Part shown: positions 1-13,446 of the stretch, one piece after another | Numbering within the stretch: the first letter of the stretch is position 1 | Layout: each line of letters starts with the position of its first letter | The notes under the pieces: generated by a model | The model's database searches: none | Told to the model about the DNA's origin: nothing | The model's input: only the letters and a program-made list of their open reading frames with translations | NCBI GenBank assembly: GCA_900708905.1 | Contig: CAADRB010000038.1 | Location: 732,814-796,813, forward strand | DNA length: 64,000 nt | Direction: 5' to 3' | Origin: Hymenolepis diminuta | Taxonomy: Eukaryota > Platyhelminthes > Cestoda > Cyclophyllidea > Hymenolepididae | Translations under genes and position numbers: made by a program

Positions 1-1386
1 ATTAATCTCTTGTTCGATCTTGGGTTTAGTCTTGATTATCAAAAAAATGAAGGTGATATCATGTCGTTGAAATAGAAATAGAATCTTAGAGAAAGCGAAG
101 ATTTGGGAATTCCTCACATTTGTAGTACAGTGAACTCTTTTGTCATTGTGTATCATTTCCTTCCGCAAGCATTTGAAACATTGTTCCAAATCATAGCATG
201 GACCCTTCCGGTATTTTCTCCATAACTGATTGGTTTCACCAAGTAGTGAGTAGTCTTAATCATGTCTTTGTCCTAATTTTTTCTTCTATTTTATTGAGAT
301 TTCCCTATTGATCTCATGAGCAAACCATGTCAGTGTTTTGCAAAAAAGTTCCGAAATGAGCCTTGTACTCTTCAAGAGAGATTCCTTCAGACATCACTGT
401 ATCACCACTGATATGACCTTGACTGTCTCGGTAATATTGTTGAGTGTCAGTTGAGTTATCAACTGGATCTTGATTGCTCGTATCCAGAAAGAACGGAAAA
501 AACCGGTGGCTCACACGATAATCCCTTTATTTCGAAAATAAATCTTATTAAATAGATTTGCATCCCTTAGAGGTCATTGGCTGAATGGTTAATCAATAAT
601 CGCAGTTGTGTGGAGATTTCATTCCCAGACACGAGCGTTGAAAAACTGTTATCGATAAATTGGTGCACGATAAATGAATCCTTTGAATTATGTCCGAGTG
701 CACCGATTCAGTGTCCTAGCTAGTATGTTAGCCTAAATCCAGGACTGGGATTGAAGTGAATGGATTGCATACAAAAAATAACATGCACTAAATTGATTAA
801 ATAACCACCCGTGCAGAACCAATGCCTATTTCTAGAACACCGTGTTTAAGACTGATCAGCAGTGGGAATGAAAATCGATTTTGCCACACAACCACAGTAA
901 GGCTAAAGTAGTGGCACCATAACCATATCATGAAACTTCCGTTATTGATTATTATTATTATTGTCCATGGCAGTAAAAAAAGTACAAGTTTTAGTCGTGG
1001 GAAAGCATCAGAATAAGGGGAGCAATAAAAGACTCCAATAAGGCATGAATCGGGGAGGGGTCAATAATGAAGCCAGAGCATCAAAAGTCTCATTATTTGA
1101 ATCTGAGATCATTGAGTTGGCCATATTTTCATGAAGGAAAGAGTTCAATTTACCTCAGGTATTAAATCTTCAAATAACTCTCAGATTCATGGGCGAGATT
1201 ACTTCTCGAATGGTTATCTTGTTGATTTAGTTCCGTCGTTGGTCATGCCAACTCGATTTATATGTATCTGGTTACAGCCAAGGATAAGTAGATGAGACTA
1301 GCATAACATAGTTGAATATATTAGACTTCACTCAATTTGAACTATAATTAAACAGTAATTGGTAATCAAATTTCCTTTTTCCACAG
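1..1386. other. Presumed intron or upstream flank, no exon recognised
   Basis: The sequence before the terminal exon at 1387 ends in a pyrimidine-rich stretch and ACAG, so at least its right part should be intron of that gene. A 66-codon minus-strand ORF at 314-514 has no recognisable domain, and no good splice acceptor was seen before it. A short motif near 585-600 resembles the body of the tRNA-related repeat described elsewhere, and an ATT microsatellite lies at about 945-962. No other gene was recognised. Confidence 0.4.
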
Positions 1387-1534
1387 ACAAAAGGAGGAAG
1401 CGATTAACCTAGCTGTTCAAGAACGTTCGGAACCAATGCTCTACCTCATTCAACGTCTTTTAATCAAAACTGACCGAGCCATGGCTGAAAGAGTTGGGAA
1501 TCTCCGTACACAAATCTCTTCTCTGCCTTCGTAA
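1387..1534 (+). CDS. Last coding exon of an unidentified gene
   Basis: A 3' splice acceptor (TTTTTCCACAG, ending at 1386) is followed by an open frame. Its first base completes a split codon; 48 codons and a TAA stop at 1532-1534 follow. The encoded tail starts QKEEAINLAVQERSEP and ends VGNLRTQISSLPS. It is charged, amphipathic and probably alpha-helical, with heptad-like leucines in LYLIQRLLIKTDRAMAERV, as in a coiled coil or the end of a helical repeat. I do not recognise the family. Good composition, a clean acceptor and an immediate stop favour a real terminal exon. The preceding exons must lie left of the window or in the unresolved first 1.4 kb. No AATAAA hexamer was located just downstream. 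Confidence 0.55.
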
Positions 1535-4216
1535 TTACTCTGGCGTGTGGTCCATTTTTTCTGATTTATGCCCAACTATTTCTCCTTTTAGATAATCTAA
1601 CTCAGTATTCTGATGCTACTTATACTTTATTTTCAGTAGGTATCCATAAACTTTTTGTTCCCATAGAACATTGATGCTGATGCTGTTCACATTTAATGGA
1701 AAGTCAATTCAGTGTACTGACAATTACATACCTAACAGGGGAGGGGGGATGGTTGGTAAATATTTGGCTCCCTCGGTGTTGTGTTGATGGTAGGCGATCC
1801 ATTATTTAAGTAACCATGACACTTCTCTTTAAGAGAGTGATTTGAAAGAACTGCTTAAGATTCTTTTATATGCTATATCGGATAATGAGTTTGTTTGATT
1901 AATAGGAACCATAAATTATGTTCAAATAATGTAGGCAACTCACTTAGTGCTACATCAACTCGAAGGGCTTATTTTAATAATAAGTTCCGGAAATTCAGAT
2001 ATATAAATAAAATAATTACTTAATGGGAACTCATAATTTAACTAGAAAATATCGGGGGCACAGCATTCAACATAGATGGTTATCGTCGGGTCAGAGATAA
2101 TGAGATCGAAATCCATCAATGCATATCCACACTGGCTACTACCACAATGGGGTGGTAGAATACGAATCTTCCATTAGACAAGTATTGGAATTATTAAAGT
2201 TGGTGATGTATGCAATGTCAAGAACTTGTCTGTGCGGGTCTGCGGTGTTATGGATTCTTTGTAAGTTATGGTGAGGGAGGGCAAACTCAAGGAGTGTCCA
2301 CTAACTGATAGATTCAATTTGTCTGGTAGAAGGATGTCGTAAGAATTAAGCGAACGGAAGATGGCTGTGAAATCTCCCGAAACGAAATCTGGATTTGCTG
2401 TAAGAAGATGATGATGAGATGAATATGGTTGAATTGAAATTTGAGAAAGCAGTCGGTTTAATGTTTTTGGGGGTCAGATGAATTAGACTTCTCACTCGCT
2501 CTTTAAACTCCGAACCACCTTTCTTATTTCTGCTTATTTAAATGTTTTTACGTGAAATGTGACGTTATTGGCTTTGTCAATTTATGTTGTACGTCTTTTT
2601 AGGTAATTTAATACAAAATTTTGTGTTTTCATTATCGGTAAGTTGCAATCCGTCATTTTGAAAGCATTAAACACGCATCGAGGTTGGAATTTATTATTTA
2701 GGACACCAAAGTTTTACACACTTTGCTTTTACAGTGTTTTAGTCAGGTTTTTTCTCACATGAAGGTATGGTTCTTCTGTAGTGTTCTTTGAATAATTGCT
2801 TGAATGCTATTCGAAACTCCGTTTCAGCTAGCTATGGACCTTTCATTAACCAACATGCGGGCAACCTCTTCAAAGATTGATTTTTCATCAAGAGCAGCGT
2901 TTTCAGTGCCTTTCGTTCGTTTAGGCCTCCACCATTAAGTTTCACACCCTTGATTTCTTCAGCCGCTTTACTTTATTTCTCAATGCGGTCAAGTTGGTAA
3001 TAATTGGTGTAGCGTAGTACCCAAGGTGGTTTTTCGGTCGGCTCTAGTATTCACTTTATTTACTGGTTAGCTTTAAGAAGTCGTTCAAATATTTTCGTCA
3101 CAAATGAACGAAGTTCATGGACTTCATCCCCATGCACTGAACGATTGATCATTGATTTTCCGCTCTCGTATCTGAAAATGGCCACATTGGCTAACTGGGC
3201 AACCAATAAGTACCTTCTGATCCGAATCTCTATAAGCGAATTTATTTTCTTAATAAAAGGTCCGTTATTTGATCTATTTGTCTTTTCCTTTTGGGTCTGA
3301 ACAACTGTAATCTTAATATTACTTCGGCAGACATTTACTAATACTTTGCAGCAACAGCCTAGTATTACATCGGGAGCTGCTTACCATTAATCAATGGTTA
3401 CATGGCGTTATATTTATTAAATCTTTGTCGATTCTAAGAAAAGTTTCAAAGGTGTCTGAAAGAAGTCAGGAATAATATCAAATTCGAAAGGAAATGTATA
3501 GAATAAATAGATTAGTTTTACAGCCTGCCAGAAGTCACAAGAAAGTTCCTCTCAAGATACTATAAATCACACTCTTTTTCAACTTCTCTTATGTTTTTCG
3601 GGTTGAATATTTAGTAATTAACCGATAGCTACACTGAGATTAGTTGTGGAAAGTGTGTTGCTTATGAATCGACGATTACGCTCCGCTTATGTATGTTTAT
3701 TTTCCTCACAGATGAATATGGTGAAAATAACAGTAGCATCCTACTTTTATTCTCCTAAGCTCCTTTAAAAGGGCGGGACCATTTCACTATTATCACGCAA
3801 TTGTTATCCCATTAAGTACATAAGATGTTCAAAAAAGGACGTTCTAGGGCCCTTATCCTTATTAGTCATCAGCAATTTTTTCCTTTACTCGAATGAGCTC
3901 ATTAAATTTAAGATGCAAAAAAGTTTATCAGTTTCACTCACTGTAGTCACAAAACTGTTTTGTATTTTGTGCGGTGTTTTTTGTGCGTTAGGAACTGAAA
4001 TACAAAGATGTATATAAATAAAAATCAGAGTAATATCGAATTTCGGATCTATTTAGACCCTATTCTGATCTAGATCACGATAAATTAGATTTGGCATTAT
4101 AATCGTTATATTTTCGTTAAAAGACGAATTTTCCATCTAAGCTGTTCGAAAGTTTACAAAACACGTATGCAATGCGCATGGCTTAGGCTAGAAAGTTTTG
4201 ATTTGAAAGGATTGCC

Positions 4217-4760
4217 ATGATTAAAACAACCAACAATATAGATTTCCGTCTCCAAATGCGCAAATTCCCACCTCAGGGGAATTCGAGCGAAACAGGAAAA
4301 GACAAAGCTCCCAACTTTGCAGAAAATAAAGCACTGCTTTTTGCACTATCGTCGGGATCACTATTCCTTAGATACAATAATCAAAATTATCCAATTTCCT
4401 GCTATAAAGGACAATGGTGGTTGAAATATCACACCAAAGTGTCACATTCATTTCCAGTCTTTTCAAAAGTTACTTTGAAAAAGTATCAGCACATAAACTT
4501 TAGAAGTGAGAAGTGAGTAAAAATTTTTAGTCTCAGAAACTAAATTTCTTTATTATATTTTTTATGGGTAGTTAAGCTTTTCTTCTCAGTATCTAAAGAT
4601 TATTTAATGTGTCTATTAAAAATTTAATTCTTCAGTCTAGGTCGAATAGCAAATGAAAAATTTTGAACTCTACAAAACCTATTCTTCTTCCTCACTTTCT
4701 AATTTAGACCTTTAAATCTATGTAATCGCTTGTTCGAACATCAAAACTTCCGACATTATA
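4217..4760 (+). repeat. Diverged direct repeat, copy 1
   Basis: This stretch shares an ordered series of short matches with 6440-6810 on the same strand: ATTTCCGTCTC, then TGCTATAA, then GGTGGTTGAAAT, then TCGCTTGT followed by CGAA. The order and rough spacing are kept, so it looks like an old duplication or two copies of one dispersed element. A 99-codon ATG ORF (4217-4516) lies inside. The second copy does not keep this frame, so I do not call it a gene. Confidence 0.45.
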
Positions 4761-5046
4761 AGTAACCAGACTTTTTCCTATACTCGTTCTAGGAGGTCAA
4801 TGGAGTGTAAAGTGGAAAGTTCATAAAGTGTGATGTTGCAAGTACCCTGTTTAATTCCAAATTATGTATGCGGTTGCCGGAGTTTATTTGTGTGTTCAAA
4901 TACCGTGTCAAATCATTGTCATTAACATACATCCAGACAGCGTCACTCTGCAAACAATACAGTCCAAAATGTGTACAGCCTGTATACATCACTTTTCACA
5001 TATTTACACATTTCCGGTCGGTCCTCACCTGTTTTTTGGCTTCTGT

Positions 5047-5200
5047 TCGAGAATTTCTGGTGCAGCGTCTATGAAATTTAAAGTCACGGGTTCGATGCTC
5101 ATCAGTTTAGTCTGGCTAATAATGAGGATGGCAGAAATTGAGTTTCTCTGCAGAGTGGCTCCATAATGCTACCACCCATCCCAAAATGGGTATTGGAAAA
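5047..5200 (+). repeat. tRNA-like SINE relic, copy 1
   Basis: A box-B-like sequence, GGGTTCGATGCTC (5088-5100), is preceded by CGTCTATGAAAT, which matches the anticodon-arm part of the copy at 58222. It is followed by CATCAG, as in the other copies. Box A and the acceptor stem are degraded, so this is not a functional tRNA gene. The 3' limit is uncertain. Confidence 0.5.
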
Positions 5201-5539
5201 TGCTTTCATAAATGGTTCTGGGAACTATATTTCTCAAACTCATTGAAAGAACACTTACGTTAGAAAGAGAAGCATCATTCTGGAGTCTTTCTGTTTTAGA
5301 AACTCATATCCTGCCACTCACCTTTTGATCAGATTTAATGCGGTTGATATTCAGTTCACTAGATGTACGCTGATGAGTTATTATCTAATAACCCCCAATT
5401 TTTTAGAAGTTTACTCCAATATGCCACCGGGCTGCGTTTTCTCACCGTCATTCTGAGTATAACTAGTATGTTTAAAACTCTGATCTTTCTCTTTGTCGTG
5501 TTCTAACTCGTGTTACTGGTCTTCCCATTCACTGAATTT

Positions 5540-5612
5540 GTACCGATGAGTGTCGAATCCGTGACCTCTGACTTCGCAAACGTGCTCTTTAATGGCTACG
5601 CCAGTAGTGCTT
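5540..5612 (-). repeat. tRNA-like SINE relic, copy 2 (head region)
   Basis: Read on the minus strand, this shows GGCGTAGC, then AAAGAGCACG, TTTGCGAA as the anticodon loop region, then GGTCACGGATTCGACACTC and ATCGG. That order is a tRNA A box, anticodon arm and B box. If the loop is TTTGCGA the anticodon position reads TGC, which would be alanine. It is the best-preserved tRNA head of the family in this window. A mature tRNA is unlikely because the acceptor stem does not pair. Confidence 0.5.
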
Positions 5613-6439
5613 GAAGAAAAAATAGCTCATGCAGTTATTCCAACCACCTAATCTAGTCCACAATCCTGTTGTCAGCTGATGTTACTGACGGGTATGCACA
5701 ACATCGCTACACACCCCCAAGTGTATTCCAGAACTAATTCATTTTATTGTACTGCACAAAGCATTCCGAAATAATTGTGAAAGTAATCGATACCTTGGCT
5801 TAAGTGATTTATAGCATTTACGGTTTCCAATTAATAGGAGGCCAAAGGAACCACCCGAAATAAAGTACTCTTATCGTTTTTTAAATTGGTTTTCATTTTC
5901 TTAACAATTAAACGTGAGAAAGTCTTGAAAGACCTTGCATATAGGTTTTATGAAAGAATTTCACAGAGGAAGTGATTTTGAACTTAAAGTTGCGTAGTTT
6001 TGATACTAAATTTAATGGATAAAGAACTACCTTTTACAATTGTTTTAATTTTAAGAAAATCAGTTATTGGAAAGGAAGAAAATCGTTTTTTAACATTTAT
6101 ATTTTTATGAGAAATTTATGTAATTCATAATTTTGCCATCTGCCGCCCTTGTGGTGACCATTTCGGCTACTAGACCTGTGTCGGTATGCAAAAAATAAAT
6201 TTCGTAAGTTATATTCTTGATAGAGGATCGTTGGATTCTGTTTTTTCGGAGGCACCAGTTTCAATGTTTTCATTCTTAGCAGAATGTTTATATGAGAAAG
6301 TCGGGAATACAAAAAATGCTTTAGTTTGGTTAATTCCTCGATAATAAGCAGTATATTACTACTTCTTTCTTCGTGAAAAGAGAGAAGTAGTGTTACACAA
6401 AGTCATGGCCAGGACAAATCTATCAAGAGGCCAAATCAT

Positions 6440-6810
6440 CGCTAAAATGCCCAATAATGCCAATTTCCGTCTCTGATGACTTAAATGTGAGTGATAAAAG
6501 TGAATTGCGAAGCTGCTGACTTTAATGAAATGTGTGTAAAAAGGAATCGATGCTTGTACACTATCCGCGGAGTTATAGTTTCTCCGGCGTAAGGATCAAC
6601 AAAGACTTCCAGTTACCATTGCTATAAGTCAAATAAAAGGCAAAGGTGGTTGAAATGCCAAATATCAGGATTCTCAATGTCAATAAATTCAATCCCAGTC
6701 TCTGGAAGTGATTTTTTTGAAAAGAAACAGCGAATATCTTGAATCGCACGGACAAAATCTCCCTACCCTTCTTCAGCTATTCATTCGCTTGTCCGAATAC
6801 TGTGATTTAA
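6440..6810 (+). repeat. Diverged direct repeat, copy 2
   Basis: This is the second member of the pair with 4217-4760, about 2.2 kb away and in the same orientation. Shared blocks include ATTTCCGTCTC near 6460, GGTGGTTGAAAT near 6644 and CGCTTGTCCGAA near 6787. No target-site duplication or terminal structure was found. It carries no ORF on the plus strand matching copy 1. Confidence 0.45.
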
Positions 6811-9800
6811 ACCATTTTTTTATATTAAAATAAGATTTTATAAGTTCCTCTTACACTAGGTTCACCACTTTTTCCCCAGTATAGTTGAGCAATCTCAAAT
6901 TCTGGCGCTTATCGTCTGAAGATTTTCTCTTTGAAAGCTAGAACTCATTTGTATTTGTAAGGCATTCCTAATGATCGTTGTGTAAATATAATAGTTTGTC
7001 AAATGATTTAGTTTCGAGCCTCGTTGATGCACATGATCTATGTCTTCTGTTCATTAGTTTTCTCGTTTTCTCTGAAAGTAAACAAAATTGATTGAACGTG
7101 TAGGGTCATTCATGGATAGATTATAACCCGTTCTTCTGGAAATCTAAAAGTTAATCTACTGGTCAGTCCCTTATGAACACTTTTGATATGAATTATTAAT
7201 TCAGAAACCTAAGGAATTTATACTGAAGTTTGTACTTTAGAACGTGCGAACAAGACGTAGCGGACTATCCAGAAATTTGACAAAAGTAAGACTCTCAATG
7301 TCGTGGGTTGTAGTAGTATTAGTAGAAATAGTATAGTAACAAGGTAACCAGGAATCTAGAGGGCAGATATCCTGGTAGAAACTAAATTGTTTTAATTTCA
7401 TATTTGAAATAACGTAAAACGCAGTAACCATTTAAGGATGATAAAGCAGGGAAAACACAAACATAACTTGTGAGGTCGCTGGTTACTCAGGGTAACGACA
7501 ACAGGTGTGGAATTGGTTTGAATAACTGTCTATTGCAAGGGTAACCCAAAGGGGAACATACATAAGTGAAAAAGCTATTCCTAAGCACAAGTTTGATCCT
7601 AGAACTCAATCAGATTGCACTTTACCAAATAAGTACACAACAAAAAAGCCTAACATCCATTTTCCAGGTGGTACACGCGTACTATCTCATCATTTCTATA
7701 AATCGGTAGATACCAATGCATAATGCAATCCTAACACCCACAATCTTAAAGTTAGCTAGATCTCGAATCTTTTATCAATAAACTTAAGAATGAGAGGGAA
7801 TTTATTTCATACGACGACATAATGAGGAATTGCATTACGAGCTCGCCTCTATATCCAAAGTTAGCTCAAACTCTGAGGATTGGCATTCGTGGTGTTTGAA
7901 GCTGACAATTGAATTGACATCTTGCGACGATGAGATTCAAAGAGGGAGGGTCTATTTTCCTATGTGATCTAATTGCCATACTTATCACATGCCACCAGTA
8001 GAATAGGTCGGTAAATTCCTCGTCATTTCTTAATATGGTCCTGAACCTTTTTTAATTCTTGGTTGTCTTGTAAGGAAGTAGAATATATGTTTGCTAATTT
8101 GTATGTTAGTACGTAAGTGTGCAATTTAGGCTGATGATTTCTAACTCTGGAATACCTGTGTGGCAGACCAGGTCTTCAAGAACTTGACCTTATTTGATTA
8201 TTTTCTTCTTCGTTTCTGAACTTGAACTTTTATCTTCCACAACTCATATATTCTCCGTAACAACATAAAATATTTGCTTGACTATATTAATATCTTAAAG
8301 TTAGAATACATGTTTTGTCTTTTAAGCTTCAAGAGTCTTGCGTCCTGGAATGCGGATTCTTTTGAATAGGGTTATTGTTATTGCTAATAGAAAATTACAT
8401 AAGAAAGGCGACAACCCGCTAAAAGGCTGATTGAAGAATGACACGCAGGATGGGGTGAGACGTAGCAAACTGGAAAAAATAGATAAACTATTCAAAGTAA
8501 CAGTTCAGTGTAGAGTTTATAAGGGCAAATATTATGTATATCCAAGGATTTTAAAAAATATATTTGTTTTTAAATGTTCTGAATACATTTGTTGTTCGTT
8601 TACTGCATATCTCGCAGATTTGATTTATAGCTCATCAAAGATAATGAGTCTGATACATCCATTAGCATATATCTTGTGATAGGAAAAACCAATTGTACTG
8701 ATTATTATCAGTCAATAAAAGGGGTGGTAGGAATGCGAGTTCCACATCAGAGCTGTTTTAGGAAGCCCTCCCTTCACCTCGGAATCATTTCTCCTATAAG
8801 CGGCTTAGGTATCAGAGATAATGTTAATGATATTTCCTTTTAGTAGTTTAAAGGTTGACTTATTTCTAATCTTTTACCTAATTTATGCCGAATTTATAAC
8901 GAAAATGTCCACCTCCACCCAGGCTTAATTTAGCAATAAAGAGAAATTAACTTTAGTTAAGACAGAAGGCAGATTGAGGTAATTTGAAAATGTGTGTCAT
9001 TCTGTCGCTTTATCTAAAAGTAAAGTGGAGTACCATATATGAATTCTGTTGTAAAATTGTACATAAATAATTCTTGTGTAATTCATTTTTTTCATAAAGG
9101 ACTCTATATGGGATAATAGGTTGTTTTTTCTTTCAGTTGTATACTCAAGAACATTTTTTTTACGAGAATGATTAATGGTGGGCTTATCAGATTATTATTA
9201 TACAAATTTCCCATTTTACTCGAAACAAAGGTAAGTAAAGGGCGAAGGAGATCGGGATCGGGGATGTAACGTTTTGGTATCTAGATGCCAAACCCCACAA
9301 AATCCCAGAGAGAACGCATCGTATTATATTGTGCCAATTAAAACAAATCAGATAGAAAGCCTAGACACGTGTGACGACAAGTTGAATTCAATCACACTTA
9401 AGTCACCTTTTCTCAAAGGGAGCTTATCACGCGGTCTGACAATTAAAGCCCGAATGCCACGGGATAGAAGGAGAACATAGAAGTAAGTGTCAAAATACCC
9501 TTAGTTAATCCTATTTTGGGGTTTTTCAGAATGTATGTTTCTTATTCGATATGTACATCGTGGTTGCATCATGGTCTGGAGCTTTTAAGCAAGAAATAGA
9601 GAATATAACTTTTTAAGTTCCTGAATAATAATTCATGTCCACAATATTCTTAGATGATTGGCCACAGAATAAGAATGAAATTTTGGTACATATGCCTCTT
9701 CAGATAACTAAAATACAGATAATTAATGATAGCTGATGCTGTTGAATGATATAATTTTCCTTTTAGTAATTAAAGAGATCTGGTCTTTTCCCCACTTCAC

Positions 9801-10129
9801 CGATTCCTAAACCCCTTCTATGCCGATAGTTATTGTTCTTTTGATGATAATAAGTATATTAGACACTAGAAAACGCTCAGTTCTTGATCAGCTTTATGTT
9901 ATTTTTCATCGTAACGCTCGGGTATGGATAGTGTGATAATTAAATATGCATAATTTCAACTACTATCAATTAAGTAAAAAGGTAGTTGGATAAAAGGAAA
10001 ATTTCCAACTTATTAAAGCAAACGTTAACAAAAGTCGATTTTAGAAGAGAGAAATCGCTCTTATGCTAAACTGGCAGTCTGCCATCCTATTTGATAAACA
10101 GAATTTTGACTATTCACTTCGCTGATGCG

Positions 10130-10185
10130 CAAAGAAGAGCATCGATCACGTGACTCCTAACTTGCAAACGTGCATGTTGGCCAAG
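10130..10185 (-). repeat. tRNA-like SINE relic, copy 3 (head fragment)
   Basis: The plus-strand text GAGCATCGATCACGTGACT followed by CCTAACTTGCAAACGTG aligns almost base for base with the copy at 24555-24605 (GAGCATCCATCCCGTAACT, then GCTAACTTGGCAAA). On the minus strand it gives the box-B and anticodon-arm half of the tRNA-like head. The rest has decayed. Confidence 0.5.
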
Positions 10186-13100
10186 GTTCTCAGAAAAAAA
10201 CTTTTTGAGACACAATGCAATATTTCGTCCTAAACACTTTTAAATAGGTTACAATTTCACTTAAATTATTTAACTCTGGGATGTGTGAAATCATTCCCGG
10301 TTATTTATTTCTAACCAAGATCTTCAAGGTTAGTACTTTTGGCGATACAAAAATTCTCAAAAATTGGATGTTAAAAGCACTGTATTCTGCTACTCCACCT
10401 TTTGCGGTGGCTGTAAAATAGTAGAGTGGTATGTTTACTTATTTGTGCTACTTGATATATCTTGTCGATATTGCTAACGTAAACAGTAACTTCAAAATAT
10501 TTTAGAAGCGCGTCTGACCTAAATCTCATCACTTCAAGCAGTAGTGTCGAAAAGTATTTTAACATTCAAAATGAATTCCTCTCATAAGTGTTCTCTATTT
10601 GTGGATTCTTAAAAAGTCTCTTTTCAAACTTAAATACCTTACTATTAGTCTAAGAAGCATCTGGTGTGCCTTTTTATTTCCATTTGCTCTGACTTAGCTT
10701 TAGAGAGACCACACAACTGACCCTTCTAGACGTGCTCATTAATTACAGAACCAACACCTTCACTTGTATCCAACGCCTTTTAATTGGAGCCAACCTTGTT
10801 TAAGTTTCTAAAAATCGATAAACTAAAACGCAGGAAAAGTGTCTCTTAAAAAATCGATTTTCGATTAAGTAATGTGCTAAATAGACGGTTTACTCAGTTT
10901 GTTGATTATTTTGCAAACATTTAGAGCCACATTGCAAAATAGTAGGTATTTTGATTATTTTTCTGGGTCACTAATAATAGCAGAAAGACAAAGATTTCGA
11001 GTATGTGCTAGCGGAACAAAATGGAAGACTCGGCTAATAAGCACAAATCACTCCCTAACTGTCCCCCATTTAGTTCAGATGAATTGTTACATTGTCGCCA
11101 AAGTTCACTTCAAATAGATTATTTTGAGCAGAAAACACTGTATTCTACGTCACGTACGCAGAGCATTATGCCACTTTCGTAAACTGCCAGGTACTTGAAA
11201 TCGAACTCTATAGCTCAATGACCCCAAATGCTATTTAATTGTGAACATTTTTTAACCCATTTTTCAGCTAAAATGAACATTTTATCACTCCTAAAATTTC
11301 TCAATAGAACTCAGTTTAAATCTGTTGCATAAGCTCTAATCAAGCTAGATCTTCGATGCACTTTTGATTAAAGTTCGTTCCGCTGGAACTTCGTTCATTG
11401 CGCGAATTAAGGGGCCATAAGATAATCACGAGGGTAACTATAAATTCTCGCTCCTCCTTCTTTTTAATCAGCGCACTTAAATTTAGCATTCTATGGACTT
11501 TATTTAATTAGTGGCGCCCGTAGTTTGAAGAGTTCTCTTATGCGAGGACATATACTCTCAAGATGGTACTTTTGGATTAGCTGTCAAACTAATATAGGAT
11601 AAGAGAATATATCTTTTTCATTTCATTCCATTGACTCGAAGCGAAAATACTTATTACGCATATATACGCGCTGTAATTGAATTTGTTTGCATCTTGCAAG
11701 TACTTAAATGCGTTCTTATAACCGAATTGAATTCAATACCCTTTAAATTTAAGTACTTCTAATAAGGAGCCTTCGGGATCTTTAATTCGCTATCAGTGAT
11801 ATTTGTATACATGTTTTCCTTTCCGGGATTTTTGTAAATCGAGAATCAAGTGCATTGTCTGTTTGAGTTCTTATATTGCTTGAACCGTATCAATTGCCCT
11901 TATGAAAGACTAGATATCCACTTTAAATTTTAACTGCTGAACAAGCCTTACCAAACGCATCTACTGTATGTGTATGACATAATTAGAATTTTTAAATAGT
12001 AAAAGGATCCTCATAAATGCATAAAAGTCACTAGAGTACTACCATGTAGACGTTTCCGTTTTAACGCTTTTAGTATGAATGTTTTTGTTGTCTAAAACCT
12101 AATCCTTATTGATAAAAGGCTATACATCCACTTCGTCACACGGAAAAGAAATAATTATCTAAGCAAAGACGTCAGATCCCATTAAAGAGTCGATTGAAAT
12201 CATATGATTATCATCTTTACATCTTCGTTGAAAATGTTTCTTTTGCGCATGTAACAAAGCGTTGTGCGGGCTCTGCGGTTGATTTGCTCCATTATACATT
12301 TCATGTTCTGACACCTTGCACAGGTGTGTCGTTGGTTCAGAAAAATATGAGTACAAATTCATAAATCCATGTGGCTCAGATTCCCAAATCTGATATGAAT
12401 TTTTCTTGATTTCATTAATAATTATAAATCGTCACCACTATACCAATTGATATGTGTGATTGTTTACATATATAAAGGTAAAAAACTGATCTAGCATTTG
12501 ATGCCTCGTTTTCAAATATTCCAAAATAAATATTAAATTCCTTTAGGTTGTCTGACATATCAACGCATATCTTTAACAGTTAGGTGCATTCATATTTTAC
12601 CGAGCAAAGTCAGTTATGAAGTTGGTCCAATTTCACGAGATAAACGTCCGCCACACACACGGTGTGCTTTACCGCCGTGACAATATCATGAACTCCGGCT
12701 ATTGGAATGTTCAAAATACGTGAGAGTTACCAAGACCCCTAGGTTACCTTAGCTGGTCTGACCCCTTTAAACCATTGATTGTGTGTGTATACGTCTAGAA
12801 GTGGTGGTTAGTAATGAATCATCTTTCTGGGTTAATGGCCAAATGATACACACGAAGAGATAAGTTAAATTGATCGCAGACCTCAGAAATAATAAATTAT
12901 TTTAATCAGCTCTAAAATCAGTCTGCCATAAATAACATAACCCACAAACACGAGGTCTTAGAGTTAATAAGCATTCAAGTAGGCTTAAAATGGCGCCCTA
13001 ACTTATGTGGGCGTATTAAAATACCATCTCTAGACCTCCAAAATAGGGATATTTAATTCTTATTAAACCAAGAATTGAGATCATTTTCCAATGAAGATAA

Positions 13101-13446
13101 ACATTGCTTATACTTGTTATTATTTTCTGTGAAAATGTTTTGGTTTAGATTAAGAATATGCACTTGAGTGCAGTTAACTCAAATTAAAACTCATTAAACG
13201 GAAAGAAATAACCTTGATAATGACCAATTCGCTGTGCGAAATCGTAATGAACTTCACTCAGGTTTCATTGATTTTTTTGGCCTAATCGATTGCGTACTTG
13301 CGCCCTGTGTCTATTAAACGGCCGATTAGAGTTCACATTTCTAAACTGAGAAGTTTTTTGGACTTTAGTTAGTCATTTTTACGCTAGCTGAGCAAAGTAT
13401 CGGATTGTGCTTTTGCTTTCGCCGGATTCAAGTTACCGCTTTCGAA

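Larger units (their letters stand above)
1535..13446. other. 12 kb intergenic region with dispersed repeats
   Basis: No gene could be supported here. The open frames are short, lack domains and mostly start at non-ATG codons. The stretch contains three copies of the tRNA-like repeat (about 5047-5200, 5540-5612, 10130-10185) and a diverged direct duplication (about 4217-4760 and 6440-6810). The last few hundred bases before 13447 should hold the CPEB 5' UTR and promoter. I saw no clear TATA box or initiator there. Confidence 0.5.

Noticed and set aside
4217..4516. 99-codon ATG ORF on the plus strand
   Set aside because: No domain, and the related sequence at 6440-6810 does not keep the frame; more likely repeat than gene.
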